Origin: DASUGM01 sp036274055
GTDB lineage: Bacteria > Acidobacteriota > Vicinamibacteria > Vicinamibacterales > SCN-69-37
Assembly: GCA_036274055.1 (NCBI GenBank)
Contig: DASUGM010000141.1
Span: forward strand, 1 to 52,519
DNA: 52,519 nt
Reading direction: 5' to 3'
Under the pieces are notes generated by a model. The model was not told the origin of the DNA. It did no database searches and was given only the letters and a program-made list of their open reading frames with translations. Shown in pieces: positions 9,235 to 19,585 of this stretch (the stretch's first letter is position 1; every line of letters starts with the position of its first letter). The translations under genes were made by a program, and so were the position numbers.

Positions 9235-9639
9235 CTACCGTGTCTTGGCGGTGACGACCAGGCGAGCCCGCATCCCCCGGCATTTTTCGTCGATCTGCAG
9301 GCTGCAGGTGATGGCGAACTCGCCGGGCTTGTCGGCGCGGAAGCGGAACTGTGCCGGTTTGCCGGGCTCGGCGCGCCGGCTGATGCGGTAGTGGTCGTCG
9401 TCGATCGTGAAGCTGTGCGCGATGTCTTCGGCGGTGAACGTGATGGCGACGTTATCGTCCTGGTTGACGCGGATCTCGGCGGTGTCGGTGCCAGAAACCG
9501 TGAACGCGTACTTGCGCGCCGAGACATTGAATTCCCGCTGCGCCTGGGCGAGCAGCACGCCGCCGGCGACGATGCCGACGAGCACACCGCAAATCGCGAA
9601 GAATCCGGCGCGCGAACGGAAACCGGACAGGATCGTCAA
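9235..9639 (-). CDS. Membrane-anchored cupredoxin-like protein with an atypical copper site
   Basis: This 134-residue protein has an N-terminal membrane anchor (about residues 12-32) and then a cupredoxin fold resembling the CuA domain of cytochrome oxidase subunit II. Possible metal ligands are H75 (EDIAHSF), C112 and C120 (CSLQIDEKC) and M123. A CuA site would be C-x3-C-x3-H-x2-M; here the second Cys is Ile and the His is Cys, so it is not a normal CuA centre. It would face the periplasm and may bind copper or transfer electrons. The start is TTG 9639, supported by GGAGG six bases upstream. No oxidase genes are adjacent. Confidence 0.75.
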   Translation of the reverse strand: MTILSGFRSRAGFFAICGVLVGIVAGGVLLAQAQREFNVSARKYAFTVSGTDTAEIRVNQDDNVAITFTAEDIAHSFTIDDDHYRISRRAEPGKPAQFRFRADKPGEFAITCSLQIDEKCRGMRARLVVTAKTR

Positions 9640-9762
9640 GACAGGCCTCCTCGAGATCAGACGCAGACCGACGTGAGCCGGTCGGGGAGACGCCGCGGCT
9701 CCAGGTCAGGATACAGGAAAGGCCGGTAGACGGGCGCGCCGGGGATGCCGGCAGGGGCCGCC

Positions 9763-9945
9763 GCCATTTGCGATTGGCAATTTGCAAGTTGCGATTGTAT
9801 TGGCGATTGGCAATTTGGATATTGCTATTGCCTATTGGCTATTGCGCCGACCGGAGCCGCTCCGCGATAGCCAATGCTCACTAGCAATATCCAAATTGCC
9901 AATCACCAATACAATCGCAAATTGCGAATTGCCAATCGCAAATGG
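9763..9945. repeat. AT-rich long inverted repeat between the cupredoxin and pnp genes
   Basis: This fills most of the 311-nt gap 9640-9950. Two arms (about 9763-9850 and 9857-9945) are near-perfect reverse complements for roughly 85 bp. They are built from words such as GGCAATTT, GCGATTG and CAAATCG, and are AT-rich in a GC-rich genome. The rest of the gap (9640-9762) is the leader of the cupredoxin gene, where I see only its ribosome site. The palindrome lies just downstream of pnp and may terminate it. Confidence 0.85.
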
Positions 9946-9950
9946 CGTGA

Positions 9951-12170
<2,220 letters not shown>

Positions 12171-12238
12171 TGCGGACTAGGCCTTTGGAAGGCGAAAAAA
12201 CGAAAAAATCAAATCACGGAGGTTGGGGTCCGGGATTC

Positions 12239-12263
12239 GGGCGCCAGTCCACGGCCGGCGCCC
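12239..12263 (-). promoter_or_regulatory. Hairpin in the rpsO-pnp intergenic leader
   Basis: A 7-bp perfect stem (GGGCGCC / GGCGCCC, 11-nt loop) lies in the 113-nt gap between rpsO and pnp. About 25 nt later come two T-runs on the transcript. The position matches the intercistronic stem that RNase III cuts in other bacteria, but the spacing is too long for an ordinary terminator. The function here is inferred. Confidence 0.4.
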
Positions 12264-12283
12264 CGCCGTCGAACGGATGGCGC

Positions 12284-12550
12284 TTACTTGCGAATGCCGA
12301 GTTTCTTGATCACCTCGCCGTACCGGTCCGCGTCCTTGCGCTTCAGGTAGTCGAGGAGACGACGCCGCTGGCCGACCAGCTTGAGCAGACCGCGCCGCGA
12401 ATGATGGTCCTTGACGTGGGTCTTGAAGTGTTCCGTCAGGTAGCTGATGCGCTCGCTGAGGAGCGCGACTTGGACTTCGGGGGAGCCAGTGTCGGCGTCG
12501 TGCGATTTGAACGCGCCAATCACTTCGGTCTTACGTTCGTTCGTCAGCAA
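12284..12550 (-). CDS. rpsO: 30S ribosomal protein S15
   Basis: The 88-residue protein has the full S15 sequence, including the rRNA-binding pattern DTGSPEVQVALLSERI, LTEHFKTHVKDHHSRRGLL and a C-terminal YLKRKDADRYGEVIKKLGIR. It binds the central domain of 16S rRNA early in 30S assembly. It starts at ATG 12550 with GGAGG upstream. It follows truB, from which it is separated by a probable terminator, and precedes pnp. Confidence 0.98.
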   Translation of the reverse strand: MLTNERKTEVIGAFKSHDADTGSPEVQVALLSERISYLTEHFKTHVKDHHSRRGLLKLVGQRRRLLDYLKRKDADRYGEVIKKLGIRK

Positions 12551-12658
12551 AGTTGAACCTCCACGAACGGCCCAGAAGACGCGGGGAGAGGCGCCGGACC
12601 GAGCCGCCGTATACAGTGACCGCCCGTGGGGACAGCCACAAAGATCAGATTGTAGCCC

Positions 12659-12680
12659 AAAAATCAGGCCCTAGGGCCTG
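12659..12680 (-). terminator. Rho-independent terminator after truB
   Basis: On the minus strand CAGGCC-CTAG-GGCCTG is followed by ATTTTT. The stem is extended by more GGGCCC words upstream (12681-12696), which belong to the heptad family. It separates truB from rpsO. Confidence 0.65.
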
Positions 12681-12708
12681 GGCCCTGGGCCCGGGACGAA
12701 TTTGCTGC

Positions 12709-13599
12709 CTAAACCAGCACAACGAAGGGGTGCACCAACCCCCCTCTAGAGTGCCCGAGCGCCGCCAGGTCGCCGTCAGGGCCAAGAATCTTGACCGGCC
12801 CGGGCGCAGTGGCCGGAGGCAACCAGCCGCCCTCGAGGTGGTCCGGGCCGACCGGGTTGCCGTGGGACACCCGGGTCAGGCCGGCCGCCGTCAGCCGCAC
12901 CGAGGGCAGGTCCGGAAGCGCATCCGTCGGGCGGATCAGACGGTCCTCGAGGCCGGTCCCCAGCCGCTCCGCCGCTTCGAGCGAGATCGCCGCCGCGACG
13001 TCGAAGTGGCCGCTCCGGGTCCGGCGCAGCGAGGCCAGATGTGCCCCGCAGCCAAGCCGGGCGCCAAGATCGCGCGCCAGGGCTCGGACGTAAAACCCAG
13101 CCGAGGCGGTCACCCGCAGCTCCACGCGATCGCCGTCGCGACCCAGCCGGTCCAGCGTTCGCACCGTGACCGTGACCGCGGCCAACGTCACCGGCTTTGC
13201 ACGTCGCGCCAGTTCGTAGGCCTTCTTTCCCGCGATCCGCTTGGCGGAATGCGCCGGCGGGACCTGGGCGATCTCCCCGCGAAACGATTCGAGCGCGACA
13301 TCGATCGCGGCGTCGTCGGGCAGGGTCGCCACCGGCTCGCCGAGCCGCGCGCCGTCGGCGTCGTCGGTGTCGGTGTTGACGCCGAGGCACACGGTGGCTT
13401 CGTAGGTCTTGTCGCTGCCGCTCAGCAGCGAGGCGAGGCGCGTCGCTTTGCCGAGGACCAGCGGCAGCAGGCCCGAGGCCCGCGGATCGAGCGTGCCGGT
13501 GTGGCCGATGCCGCGCTCGCGGGTGGCGCGGCGAATGCGGGCGACGACGTCGTGCGAGGTCGGACCGGAAGGTTTGTCGATGAGCAGAACGCCGGTCAT
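12709..13599 (-). CDS. truB: tRNA pseudouridine(55) synthase TruB
   Basis: The 296-residue enzyme makes pseudouridine 55 in the T-loop of tRNAs. The N-terminus MTGVLLIDKPSGPTSHDVV and the catalytic motif GHTGTLDPRASGLLPL (catalytic Asp in TLDP) are clear, followed by YEATVCLGVNTDTDDADG and a C-terminal PUA-like part. ATG 13599 overlaps the TGA of nrnA by 4 bp (ATGA), so the two are translationally coupled. The frame is open far upstream, but that part is antisense-type noise inside nrnA. ribF, which often follows truB, is absent; rpsO comes next after a terminator. Confidence 0.95.
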   Translation of the reverse strand: MTGVLLIDKPSGPTSHDVVARIRRATRERGIGHTGTLDPRASGLLPLVLGKATRLASLLSGSDKTYEATVCLGVNTDTDDADGARLGEPVATLPDDAAIDVALESFRGEIAQVPPAHSAKRIAGKKAYELARRAKPVTLAAVTVTVRTLDRLGRDGDRVELRVTASAGFYVRALARDLGARLGCGAHLASLRRTRSGHFDVAAAISLEAAERLGTGLEDRLIRPTDALPDLPSVRLTAAGLTRVSHGNPVGPDHLEGGWLPPATAPGPVKILGPDGDLAALGHSRGGLVHPFVVLV

Positions 13600-14564
13600 C
13601 GTGCGCCGGCAGCGTCGATCGCGTCTTTCAACTCGGCGACCAGCGCTTTCTTCACGTCGGCGATCGGCCCGGTCGCGGTCAGGCCGGCGGCATTGCGGTG
13701 CCCGCCGCCCTGCCAGCGGGTCGCCACCTCGCGAACGTCGACGTTGCCCTTCGACCGCAGGCTGACCCGCCAGGCGTCGCCGTTTTGCCGCTTGAACAGC
13801 GCCACCGCGAGGACGCCGCTGGCGCCGAGCGGCAGGTTGACCAGCCCTTCGGTGTCGTCGATGGTGGCGCCGCTGGCTTTGAGCAGGGCGTCGTCGAAGG
13901 CGAGCACGGCCAGGCGATCGTCGTGGTAGAGCTCCATCGCGTTGAGCAGCGCCCCGGTGAGACGGACGCGGCCGATGCTGTAGTTGTCGAAGATCTGGCG
14001 TGACAGCCTGGCCGGATCGACGCCGGCGGCGGTAATCCGGCGGCACAACTCGAAGGTGCGCGCCGTGATTGGCCCGTAGCGGAAGCCGCCGGTGTCGGTA
14101 GCGATGCCGAGATAGAGATGCGCGGCAATCGCCGGCGTCCAGGCGACGCCGAGTGCGTCGATGATCTCGGCGACCATTTCGCAGCAGGCCGCGGCCGACC
14201 CGTCGAACCAGTTGACGGCGCCGTACATCGTGTTGCCGAGGTGGTGATCGACGTTGACGACGTAGTACTGATCGAGGCCGGCGATGTCGGGCCGGTCGAG
14301 TTCGCTGCATTCGAGCAGCACCGCCGCGTCGGCCGCGCCGGTGGCGCGGTCGGTGAATTCAATCCGCTGCAGCTCGGGGAACTCGAGGTACGGCGCCGGC
14401 ACCGGATCGCGGAGCAGCACCCGCGTCTGCTTGCCGATCGCTTCGAGCGCGAGCGCCAGCGACACCGACGATCCGAGGGCGTCGCCGTCGGGACGGGCAT
14501 GCGACGTGAGAATGAACGACTGCCGCTCGCGAAGGACGGCCGCGACTTCGGCCGCGTTACTCAT
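13596..14564 (-). CDS. nrnA: DHH-family phosphoesterase (NrnA-like oligoribonuclease/pAp phosphatase)
   Basis: The 322-residue protein has DHH/DHHA1 architecture. The first metal motif is SHARPDGDALGS, the second is VNVDHHLGNT (the DHH signature), and ATDTGGFRY adds a further Asp. The C-terminal DHHA1 domain carries GGGHRNAAG. NrnA degrades very short RNAs and pAp. ATG 14564 lies inside the end of rbfA (ATGAGTAA overlap), and its own stop overlaps truB by 4 bp. This tight coupling fits the common rbfA-nrnA-truB order. Confidence 0.93.
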   Translation of the reverse strand: MSNAAEVAAVLRERQSFILTSHARPDGDALGSSVSLALALEAIGKQTRVLLRDPVPAPYLEFPELQRIEFTDRATGAADAAVLLECSELDRPDIAGLDQYYVVNVDHHLGNTMYGAVNWFDGSAAACCEMVAEIIDALGVAWTPAIAAHLYLGIATDTGGFRYGPITARTFELCRRITAAGVDPARLSRQIFDNYSIGRVRLTGALLNAMELYHDDRLAVLAFDDALLKASGATIDDTEGLVNLPLGASGVLAVALFKRQNGDAWRVSLRSKGNVDVREVATRWQGGGHRNAAGLTATGPIADVKKALVAELKDAIDAAGAR

Positions 14565-15000
14565 CGCCGTCCTTCGGCGCGCCCTCATCGTGCGACAGGC
14601 TGTCGTCCTTCTCGATTGAATCGTCGATCGGATGCTCCTGCTCGCGCGCCTCGCGCTCTTTCTGCAGCTCGAGGAGGATGGTCTCGATTCGTTCCTGATG
14701 CTCCGCGCCGGCGTCGAACTCGAAACGCAATTCAGGGACGCGGCGCAGCCGGACGACATCGGCCAGCTGACGGCGCATGAACGGCGTCGCGCGCTCCAGC
14801 GCCTTGACGGTGGCCTGCTTCGCCTTGGCGTCGCCAATTTGCGTGTAGTAGACGCGGACGAGCTGGAGGTCGGGCGAGACCTTGACTCGCGAGAGGGTGA
14901 CGAAACCGATGCCCGGATCGCGGACGTCGCGCAGCAGCATCTCGCTGATCGCCTGGCGAATCTGTTCGCCGACCCGGTCGGGACGGGATCCCTGTGCCAT
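14557..15000 (-). CDS. rbfA: 30S ribosome-binding factor RbfA
   Basis: The 147-residue protein matches RbfA: RPDRVGEQIRQAISEMLLRDVRDPGIGFVT at the start, then the KH-like core and RRVPELRFEFD. It assists late 16S rRNA 5'-end maturation on the 30S subunit. A highly charged C-terminal tail (about residues 120-147) is longer than in E. coli. It starts 6 nt after the DUF503 gene and overlaps nrnA by 8 nt. Confidence 0.94.
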   Translation of the reverse strand: MAQGSRPDRVGEQIRQAISEMLLRDVRDPGIGFVTLSRVKVSPDLQLVRVYYTQIGDAKAKQATVKALERATPFMRRQLADVVRLRRVPELRFEFDAGAEHQERIETILLELQKEREAREQEHPIDDSIEKDDSLSHDEGAPKDGDE

Positions 15001-15006
15001 TTGGTG

Positions 15007-15288
15007 TTAGGTGAGGTACTCGATTTGCGTCCGGGTGACGAGGCCCGGTTCGAGCCGCTCGATTTCGCGCAACGCGCCGTTGAGCGTTTCTTCCGCGACC
15101 TTGTCGGCCGAGGCGACGGTGACGATGCCCAGCCCGGCGCGCTGCCAGACATCCTGGTGCGCGATTTCCGCCACCGCGACGTTCATCGCGCCGAGCCGAT
15201 CCTTCAGCCGCCGCAGCACCATCCGCTTCTCTTTGAGCGACTGCGACATCGGCAGGAAAAGCTCCAGGGAGAGAAGAGCAACGGTCAT
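15007..15288 (-). CDS. DUF503 (YlxP-like) protein
   Basis: This 93-residue protein begins with the DUF503 pattern MTVALLSLELFLPMSQSLKEKRMVL, followed by VAEIAHQDVWQRAGLGIVTVASA. YlxP of Bacillus has been linked to ribosome biogenesis, and the gene's usual place is between infB and rbfA, as here. Its ATG directly abuts the infB TAA. No catalytic residues are known. Confidence 0.9.
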   Translation of the reverse strand: MTVALLSLELFLPMSQSLKEKRMVLRRLKDRLGAMNVAVAEIAHQDVWQRAGLGIVTVASADKVAEETLNGALREIERLEPGLVTRTQIEYLT

Positions 15289-18081
15289 TTACACGGTCGC
15301 CGCAATACGCTCCACGGTGAACACTTCAATGACATCGCCGACCTTGATGTCGTTGAACTTGTCGAGGCTGATGCCGCATTCGGTGCCTGACGTCACTTCG
15401 CTGACGTCGTCCTTGAAGCGCCGCAGCGAGGCGATCTTGCCGGTCCACACCACCGCGCCGTCGCGCACCAGGCGCGCCGTCGACTGGCCGCTGCGCGCGA
15501 TCTTGCCGTCGCTGACGATGCAGCCGGCGATGGTGCCGGCCTTGGGCGTCTTGAAGATCTGCCGCACCTGCGCCGCGCCGATCCGGTTTTCCTTGAGCGT
15601 CGGCTCGAGCAGTCCGGCCATCGCCTTCTTCATCTCGTCGGTGACGTTGTAGATGATCGAGTGATGGCGGATGTCGACCTTTTCGCGGTCGGCGACCTCC
15701 GCGGCGTTGCGATCGGGCCGGACGTTGAAGCCGATGATGATCGCGTTCGACGCCGTCGCCAGCAGCACGTCCGATTCGTTGATCGCGCCGACACCCTGGT
15801 GGATGATGCGGATCTTGACGCGGTCGTCGCTGAGCTTGGCCAGCGTGTCGGCCAGCACTTCGGCCGAGCCCTGGACGTCGGCCTTGATGATCAGCGGCAG
15901 CTCTTTCATGCCGCCTTCGGCCATCTGCTCTTTGAGCGACTCGAGCGTGAGCCGCGAGCCCTTGCCGCCGAGCGCTTTTTCCTTCGCCTGCGCCTGCCGG
16001 TAGGTGACCACCTGGCGCATCTTGATCGGATCGTCGATCACCTGGAACGTGTCGCCCGGTGACGGCGTCGATGACAGGCCGAGCACTTCGACCGGCGTCG
16101 ACGGCCCGGCGGTCTTCATCTTGCGGCCGAGGTGGTCGAAGATCGCGCGGACCTTGCCGTCGACCGTGCCGGCGATGAACAGATCGCCTTCGTTGAGCGT
16201 GCCGTCCTGGACGAGCACGGTCGCGACCGGGCCGCGTCCGCGATCGAGCTTGGCTTCGAGCACCGTGCCCTGCGCCATCCGCTTCGGATTGGCTTTGACG
16301 TCGGCAATGTCGGCGACGAGCAGGATCATCTCGAGCAGCTGATCGAGATTCTTGCGCTGACGCGCCGAGACCTCGACCGTCACCGTCGTCCCGCCCCATT
16401 CTTCCGGCATCAACCCGAGGTCCGACAACTCGCGCTTGACCCGCTCCGGGTTGGCGTCGTTCTTGTCGATCTTGTTCACCGCCACGACGATCGGCACGTT
16501 CGCCGCTTTCGCGTGGTCGATGGCTTCGCGCGTCTGCGGCATCACGCCGTCATCGGCGGCGACTACCAGCACGACGATGTCGGTCACTTTGGCGCCGCGC
16601 GCGCGCATCATCGTGAACGCCTCGTGACCCGGCGTGTCGAGGAAGACGACGCGGCGCTTGTTGACGTCGACCGAATAGGCGCCGATGTGCTGGGTGATGC
16701 CGCCGGCTTCGCGCTCGGCGACCTTGGTCTCACGGATCGCGTCGAGCAGCGTGGTCTTGCCGTGGTCGACGTGACCCATGACGGTGACGACCGGCGCGCG
16801 GGTGACGAGATCTTCGGGATTGGAGGCCTCGGTTTCGACGTCGGTCAGTTCTTCCTCGAACGTCCGCATCAGCACTTCGGCGCCGAAGTCGCGCGCGATC
16901 AGCGTCGCGGTGTCAGCGTCGAGCGTCGCGTTGATGGTCATCATCATGCGGCGATCGATCAGCTTCTTGAGGACGTCCTTCGCCTTCACCTCGAGCTTGT
17001 CGGCGAGATCCTTCACCGTCATGCCTTCGGCCAGCGTGATCAGCTTGGTGATCGGCGGCTGCGCTGGCGCCTGGAACGACGGCGACGGCCGATCGTCGCG
17101 GCGGCCCGTGCTCCGCGAGCGGGGGCCGGCCGGCCGGAACGGCGGGCGGTACGGGTACTGGCCGCCGGGCGGACGCGTGCCGGGCGCACCGGGCGTCGAC
17201 GGACGCACCGGCTGCGACGGCAGCGGCCGCGGGCCGCCCAGCGGCGGCCGCGACGACGGCGACATCGGCCGCATCCCGCCGGGACGCGCCGCGATGCCGG
17301 CGGCGCCGGCTGGCGCCGGCCGCGTCGGCGCCGGCGGCGCCTGTTGCGGACGAATCACGGGACGCTGGGGAATCGGACGCGCGGCCGGCGCCTCGCCGGT
17401 CAGCGGATCTTCAATGCGCAGGCGGCGCGTCGGCGGGACCAGCCGGCCCGCAGGGCGTGGCGCCGGCGGTGGCGTTGCGGGCGGCGGCGCGACGACCGGC
17501 TCCGCCGTGGCCGCATGTGCGGCCGCAGGCGCGGGAGCCGGCTCGACGGCGACGACGGGTTCCGGCTCGGGCGCGGCCGTCGGCGCGACGACCGGCGTCG
17601 GCTCCGGCTCGGCCTCGATGACCGGTTCCGGCTCGGCAACCGCGCCGGCAGCGTGATGGGCGTGATGCGCGTGGGGCGCGGCATCAGCGTCCTGCGCGTG
17701 AACCGGCTCATGCGCGTGCGCGTGATCAGCGTCGATGCCCTCGTGGCCGTCGTGGGCCCCGTCCGGTTCGCCGGCCGGCTTGATCGTTTTCACCAGGCGC
17801 GGCCGCAGGACGGCAGCGGCGGGTTTGGGCGGCTCGGGCGCCTTGCCGCCCTTGCCGGCGGGCTTCTTGGCCACCGGCGTGTCGGCAAAGATGTTGCCCG
17901 GCGGCAGTGAGATCTGCCGCTTCTTCGCCTGCCGCTCGACGAACTGACGCGCGACGATCTCCTCGATCGAGCTCGATGCGCTCTTCACGTCGATGCCGGT
18001 CTCTTTCTTGAGCAGATTCATTGCATCCTGGCTCGAAAGACCCAGCAGCTCGGCGACTTTATAAATACGGACAGTAGCCAA
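15289..18081 (-). CDS. infB: Translation initiation factor IF-2
   Basis: The 930-residue protein has an N-terminal IF2_N helix domain (MATVRIYKVAELLGLSSQDA). A long low-complexity Pro/Ala/Glu linker (about 70-340) and a second IF2_N motif (TVKDLADKLEVKAKDVLKKL) follow. The GTPase domain has GHVDHGKT, DTPGHEAF and NKIDK. Domains II-IV complete it. It recruits initiator tRNA to the 30S subunit. The linker contains a striking His-rich block at residues 110-143, with 11 His in 34 residues. It follows nusA by 64 nt, with no ylxR or ylxQ between. Confidence 0.98.
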   Translation of the reverse strand: MATVRIYKVAELLGLSSQDAMNLLKKETGIDVKSASSSIEEIVARQFVERQAKKRQISLPPGNIFADTPVAKKPAGKGGKAPEPPKPAAAVLRPRLVKTIKPAGEPDGAHDGHEGIDADHAHAHEPVHAQDADAAPHAHHAHHAAGAVAEPEPVIEAEPEPTPVVAPTAAPEPEPVVAVEPAPAPAAAHAATAEPVVAPPPATPPPAPRPAGRLVPPTRRLRIEDPLTGEAPAARPIPQRPVIRPQQAPPAPTRPAPAGAAGIAARPGGMRPMSPSSRPPLGGPRPLPSQPVRPSTPGAPGTRPPGGQYPYRPPFRPAGPRSRSTGRRDDRPSPSFQAPAQPPITKLITLAEGMTVKDLADKLEVKAKDVLKKLIDRRMMMTINATLDADTATLIARDFGAEVLMRTFEEELTDVETEASNPEDLVTRAPVVTVMGHVDHGKTTLLDAIRETKVAEREAGGITQHIGAYSVDVNKRRVVFLDTPGHEAFTMMRARGAKVTDIVVLVVAADDGVMPQTREAIDHAKAANVPIVVAVNKIDKNDANPERVKRELSDLGLMPEEWGGTTVTVEVSARQRKNLDQLLEMILLVADIADVKANPKRMAQGTVLEAKLDRGRGPVATVLVQDGTLNEGDLFIAGTVDGKVRAIFDHLGRKMKTAGPSTPVEVLGLSSTPSPGDTFQVIDDPIKMRQVVTYRQAQAKEKALGGKGSRLTLESLKEQMAEGGMKELPLIIKADVQGSAEVLADTLAKLSDDRVKIRIIHQGVGAINESDVLLATASNAIIIGFNVRPDRNAAEVADREKVDIRHHSIIYNVTDEMKKAMAGLLEPTLKENRIGAAQVRQIFKTPKAGTIAGCIVSDGKIARSGQSTARLVRDGAVVWTGKIASLRRFKDDVSEVTSGTECGISLDKFNDIKVGDVIEVFTVERIAATV

Positions 18082-18145
18082 TCGCGCTCCAGCTCAAAAC
18101 TTCAGACTGCAAACTTCGAACATCTCTGCAACCGTCGGACCCGAT

Positions 18146-19576
18146 CTACTCGGCGCCCTCGCCGGTCTCGTCCTTGACATCCTCCCCGGGGGCGGCCGCG
18201 TCGGTCGCATCGCCGGTCTCGGGATTCTCGCGCGCGTCGAGCGCTTCCTGCGCTTCTCGCGCCTCGCGATCCGCGGCCGCCTGGAGGGCTTCGGCGGCGT
18301 CCAGTTCCTTCTGAATGCGCGCGGCGGCGAGCACGGCCTCGACCGTTTCGGCGTCGAAGCCCTGCAGCGCGAGCAGATTTTCCTGCGGCGCGTCGAGCAG
18401 CTTGTCGACGGTGTCGTAGCCCGCGGCCTTCAGCACGGCCACGACTTCGTCGTGAATGTCGGGCAGCGACAGCGGCTTGGTTTCCTGATTCGCGTCGCCG
18501 AACTCGATACCCGCCAGCTGCGCCTCGACTTCCTTGCGCTTTTCTTCCTCGCTCTTGATGTCGATCTTCCAGCCCGCCAGCTTGGCCGCGAGCCGGACAT
18601 TCTGGCCCTTCTTGCCGATCGCGAGCGAGAGCTGGCGGTCTTCGACGACGACCTCCATCACCCGGGCTTCGTCGTCGACGATGGTGACGCGCTGGACGCG
18701 GGCGGGGGAGAGCGCCTTGGTGACGAACGTGACCGGATCTTCCGACCACTCGACGATGTCGATTTTCTCGCCACGCAGTTCGCGGATGATCGCCTGGACG
18801 CGGGTGCCGCGCATGCCGACGCAGGCGCCGACCGGGTCGACGTCACGCTCGCGCGAAAACACCGCGACCTTGGCGCGATCGCCGGCTTCGCGGACGGCGC
18901 CGCGAATCATCACCGTGCCGTCGTAAATCTCCGGAACTTCCTGTTCGAACAGCTTGATCAACAACGCCGGATCGGTGCGCGACAGGATGACCTGCGGGCC
19001 CTTGGCGTTCTTCGACACCGCTTTGATCACGGCGCGGACGCGGTCGCCGATCGCGTAGTTCTCGGCGCGCGACTGTTCCTTGCGCGGGATCTGCGCCTCG
19101 ATCCGGCCGATTTCCGCGATGATGTCGCCGCTCTCGAAGCGCTTGACCGTGGCGTTGACGACCTCGCCGATCCGGCCGCTGAACTCGCCGTGGATCTTCT
19201 CGCGCTCGGCTTCGCGGACGCGCTGGGCGATGACCTGCTTCGCCGTCTGCGCGGCGATGCGGCCGAGTTTCTCGGTTTCCTTCGGGAACTCGATCTCCAT
19301 CCCGATCTCGGCTTCCTCGCCGTAGAGCTCCTGGGCCTCGCCGAGCGAAATCTCGCGCTGCACGTTCGTCACCTCGGTGACGATCTGCCGCACCGCGTAG
19401 AGCTCGACCAATCCGGTCTCGAGGTTGAAGCGCGTCCGCAGGTCTTCGTCGCCTTTGAAAACCTTGCGCGACGCCGCGAGATACGCGTCCTCAATCGCGC
19501 CAATGACAATCCCGGGATCGATCCCTTTGTCCTTGGCGACGACGTCGATCATCTGTTGCAGTTCGGTGGCGGCCAT
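18146..19576 (-). CDS. nusA: Transcription termination/antitermination protein NusA
   Basis: The 476-residue protein has the NusA N-terminal RNA-polymerase-binding domain (IDPGIVIGAIEDAYLAASRK) and an S1 domain (about residues 140-205). Two KH domains follow (VGACVGMRGTRVQAI and LSLAIGKKGQNVRLAAKL). A helix-hairpin-helix-like segment, LLALQGFDAETVEAVLAAAR, comes next. The acidic, Ala/Glu-rich tail resembles the C-terminal extensions of some phyla. It acts on elongating RNA polymerase. It begins 9 nt after rimP. Confidence 0.97.
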   Translation of the reverse strand: MAATELQQMIDVVAKDKGIDPGIVIGAIEDAYLAASRKVFKGDEDLRTRFNLETGLVELYAVRQIVTEVTNVQREISLGEAQELYGEEAEIGMEIEFPKETEKLGRIAAQTAKQVIAQRVREAEREKIHGEFSGRIGEVVNATVKRFESGDIIAEIGRIEAQIPRKEQSRAENYAIGDRVRAVIKAVSKNAKGPQVILSRTDPALLIKLFEQEVPEIYDGTVMIRGAVREAGDRAKVAVFSRERDVDPVGACVGMRGTRVQAIIRELRGEKIDIVEWSEDPVTFVTKALSPARVQRVTIVDDEARVMEVVVEDRQLSLAIGKKGQNVRLAAKLAGWKIDIKSEEEKRKEVEAQLAGIEFGDANQETKPLSLPDIHDEVVAVLKAAGYDTVDKLLDAPQENLLALQGFDAETVEAVLAAARIQKELDAAEALQAAADREAREAQEALDARENPETGDATDAAAPGEDVKDETGEGAE

Positions 19577-19585
19577 TTCAGTCCT

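Noticed and set aside
9763..9945. MITE or insertion-sequence remnant
   Set aside because: No transposase, no target-site duplication that I can see, and the arms consist of internal short words.
16132..17910. Open frame antisense to infB
   Set aside because: Asp/Arg/Val-rich shadow translation; the infB GTPase motifs on the other strand are clear.
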